From: a virus
Direction: 5' to 3' (one strand)
Length of the DNA: 31,272 nucleotides
Virus record (IMG/VR): IMGVR_UViG_3300032240_000041
Span: 1 to 31,272 of that record
Positions 30,801 to 31,272 of this stretch are shown in pieces; position 1 is the stretch's first letter, and every line of letters starts with the position of its first letter. The notes beneath the pieces were generated by a model. The model was given only the letters and a program-made list of their open reading frames with translations. It was not told the origin of the DNA and searched no databases. The position numbers and the translations under genes are program-made.

Positions 30801-31272
30801 TCAACCGTGAAGTCATGGCGATGTCCGCTTTCCGCACAGCCATGGAAAAACGCAAAAATTACACGGATAAACAACAGGCTTTTGATGAATCTATCACCGA
30901 AGCAAAAGATATAACCAATCGGTCTATGTTTGACTACTCGTCTGCAAACAAGCCACGTTACTTCCAGCATCCAGTTGCACGGGTAGTGCTGCAATTCAAG
31001 CAGTACCCACAACAGATGACTTACTTTTTGGTAAGTAATTTCTTAAACATGTTTAAGAAGCCTTCAGAAGACATGATGGAAAACATGACTTCTCAGCAAA
31101 AAGAAAAGTATTTGGCTGAACATGAGTCGCTTAAACGTGAAGCCACGGCTCGGTTTGTTGGCACGATGGGCATGGCGGCGCTCTTTTCGGGAGGAACTGG
31201 TCTCTGGGGCTTTTCCGCAGCCGCGTCAATTATCAACGCGGTCATTAACGGACTAGGTGATGAAGGTGACGA
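24842..31272 (+). CDS. Giant internal virion / polyvalent protein with HExxH peptidase motif (3' end outside)
   Basis: Open from ATG 24842 to the window end: 2,143 codons and no stop. No clear Shine-Dalgarno; it starts 8 nt after the previous stop. Order: tandem WWESAPLAQE (residues 5-14 and 19-28); a Gly/Ala hydrophobic segment (about 117-165); a Ser/Thr-rich linker (about 335-395); QGDLF peptides at 480-484, 583-587 and 690-694 amid coiled coils; a zincin motif LFLHEALHAAL with HEALH at 1290-1294 and a likely third ligand in HEFISEALTNP (about 1346-1356); helical parts; hydrophobic stretches (about 1830-1875 and at the end); FKQYPQQMTYFL (about 2046), resembling ends of large polyvalent or PLxRFG-type phage proteins (from memory). 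Probably ejected into the host, with a peptidase activity that could act on host proteins, cell wall or itself. Confidence 0.85.
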   Translation, partial: MAKDWWESAPLAQEQSGNWWESAPLAQEKPKEDAGLIGSFTSALKERAATAIPAAKLYTGMGDQEQATKELLQAKKDSDDAYKQVEFSDIGDSFKAGKYGEALDRTFEKFKEVAGSSLGTMAPAMVAGAAGAAGAAIAAPAAIPAAAVGTAAFGLTALGSYIADNIGRQKEEQQQRGEEKQDINRLTATAAAAGQTALDIFGFKFFKPLGALVGIEGKTSAEKAAMEIVEAATKPKAYRRAVALGTAEGIAFEVPQEVAQQVLERWQAGLPLDPFSDPDAAKEYMEAAGGALLLGGPMGAYSKVRETAIARGSPEGQAILKKPTEGSIYERMSKGEKNVSEPDTGTAGISTEMAGQSDTGTTSTGAGETDAGRVVSTGQDVSATTTGARNKPASLEAYGDFVRQYTDLRDEYNSLPAGVIDQTGMNQRKLILKDLASVIDENMGLIGNKGVAAQLKNPVFDGTKVLTRIGERIGQTHAMQGDLFGTFQGAARRAKNAMSLAGQDTNKAVEILEQRRAETQQKIDSGGYTDEDIIRLRPAGMSAGQALKNRDVILQELSQRTNAEVDQAVDILKKQTGQPRAMQGDLFEKKKPLTPDQMYFGQEEANLTAKAEDAQARADEEQAKVDSVKEKIARGVSMDPKLVDILVEQTAWFQGEADKAKVKLEQVREHLREIGHPRFTKTSGTPRATQGELFNTDEIQKENAKAVAENRAGQEKTKPITREAKPPVDEFADLAEETTAEPVRQGAPPPEKGVKAPSLAEEIDHVRRTPEGQLISSFFDAIEPQNQNKDEKARHDNSKNTAANELLEFDITHPKEATSEGVGTALKYLTDRVGGLDKLREMIGALQSAAAGAQSAIFQKYGLPDLSTRRGIDKFSGEVQEYFKQRTATGEGIPTRLPGVKSPVTGGTVYSEKFSQDVSEAQQFETPQGEKPRKPSMASRVKEYVLADSKIYAAMLALRQAIESRKLSPQILAAKTYFDNLNRSTVGDALRDVAFDIAYNEGANTTFYGEGGEYARHFKEWIDANLDPATVELVNELIADHKATLEANEKFDTAKTKYNEDLDAYAEKQRKEAEKISGKKIAKAPTERHRNISERLKETEAGETEETKDVEVSKKGLPTVQGLYEVHPAIRRAIEEGDTNKALTLMSEAKGNPYYAALAKRMLEAGITAKTTVIGADELVPLSGGKETVALLRNFTDALRDTVVNLYPQDQHATLISALRSNNLRDITGAIGRIQSEIKDMDITEGQKELIDDAINLLNKQFAWRGKYDPATDEIMMRSGSGITNHLFLHEALHAALSHIIDNADSLQGIQRQGYDQLVKLYDHAKGVLATEGLTETNLYGLNDIHEFISEALTNPVFQAKLRAIRFQAAPFSLFTEFTKALRKLFGIKEGYESNVLNETILSADAMMLGGVTNKSSITGASGPKAMAGAVVPRVLPGGRPNTPTMIKHMMTSRSWNEVKGNWPLFYANLKANLRPIALGTLTTRQIADLVNKRLPQLDNFVRVTEEFLARKNSILQESGDISKNWERLQSKNYEMSRKLAAVMHAATLSEFDPDPRVNNDIAAINANTDLIEMWKGLSPEAQKIYRQARDFFDRRYEEYKNLLDKRIDDMGDFDVPQATITKIRKEFEQAKRKGPYFPLMRHGRFWYQVGKGASREYYMFESFGQQQAHIKERLEQNPELADSLMQGDQYQQQMDMHAKESVFLKSAFDAIDNSNMFDKQALKDSLYQTWLSNQPESSFRTQFMHRKKIAGYSEDALRNFAGSSFHMAYQLSRFEYSPEMFSQIRAARSQLKKRFDVKDRADLAVAIENNELSDYVKEMEKRLSLMMNPTDIGVIPSVLSNVGFIWYLTAPASAIVNVVGGMVIGLPTLIGQQVKLNPNMSYTKATLNALASMKTVAGQIMATGFGLEHGERLRDNRLLFPSMERSTSMSDVDRDAYNKFVADGLIDITGTYDQSGLAASPTETYTGARHRTMQALTALFHNAEKFNREVMAMSAFRTAMEKRKNYTDKQQAFDESITEAKDITNRSMFDYSSANKPRYFQHPVARVVLQFKQYPQQMTYFLVSNFLNMFKKPSEDMMENMTSQQKEKYLAEHESLKREATARFVGTMGMAALFSGGTGLWGFSAAASIINAVINGLGDEGD

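Noticed and set aside
1-31272. tRNA genes, CRISPR arrays, insertion sequences, integrase or attachment sites
   Set aside because: Nothing with cloverleaf, spaced direct repeats, transposase or recombinase features was seen; all repeats found are coding repeats.

Overview
The window is a late (virion structure and lysis) gene block from an uncultured tailed bacteriophage, most likely a podovirus-type Caudoviricetes of an aquatic bacterium. Reasons: gene order runs from an HK97-fold/gpT-like major capsid protein, through head-tail adaptor-like proteins, tail fibres and a holin/endolysin cassette, to a tail-hub protein and a row of internal-virion (ejection) proteins; there is no tape measure, sheath or tail tube gene. 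Many of the small proteins are ones I recall from environmental phage metagenomes rather than from cultured model phages. All genes but one are on the + strand, tightly packed with start/stop overlaps. The host cannot be read from the sequence.

Layout: 1-846 is the 3' part of the major capsid gene, closed by a strong terminator. 976-1341 is a very acidic small protein with a YDEE repeat, followed by a UUCG-loop terminator. 1342-1716 is an HNH endonuclease on the opposite strand. 1718-1745 holds the best promoter of the window; its transcript leader (about 1752-1835) can form a pseudoknot just before the Shine-Dalgarno of the next gene. 1836-6443 carries two beta-rich virion proteins and a train of small, basic, low-complexity proteins; several here, and one further on, share a C-terminal DGIA-KGKTKGR peptide. 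6445-9404 holds two adaptor-like proteins around further small proteins, including a zinc ribbon.

9404-15250 is a tail-fibre region: a small tail protein, a protein built of 20-residue and 11-residue repeats, and several modular fibre proteins that share C-terminal modules. 15267-16988 is the lysis cassette: a tail-anchored membrane protein that appears to start at ATT, a second membrane protein overlapping it out of frame by 124 nt, a 3TM-type holin and an M15-type endolysin. 16991-20457 encodes a P22 gp10-like tail hub/stabilisation protein and a jelly-roll tail protein.

20492-31272 is the ejection module: a 556-residue protein, a T7 gp13-like GNAT protein, a 754-residue disordered/coiled protein, and a giant protein (more than 2,143 residues, running off the end) with an HExxH metallopeptidase motif, hydrophobic segments and three QGDLF-type peptides. 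Terminase and portal are not in the window. No tRNA, CRISPR array, integrase or insertion sequence was found. All family names are assigned by reading motifs from memory, without database searches.
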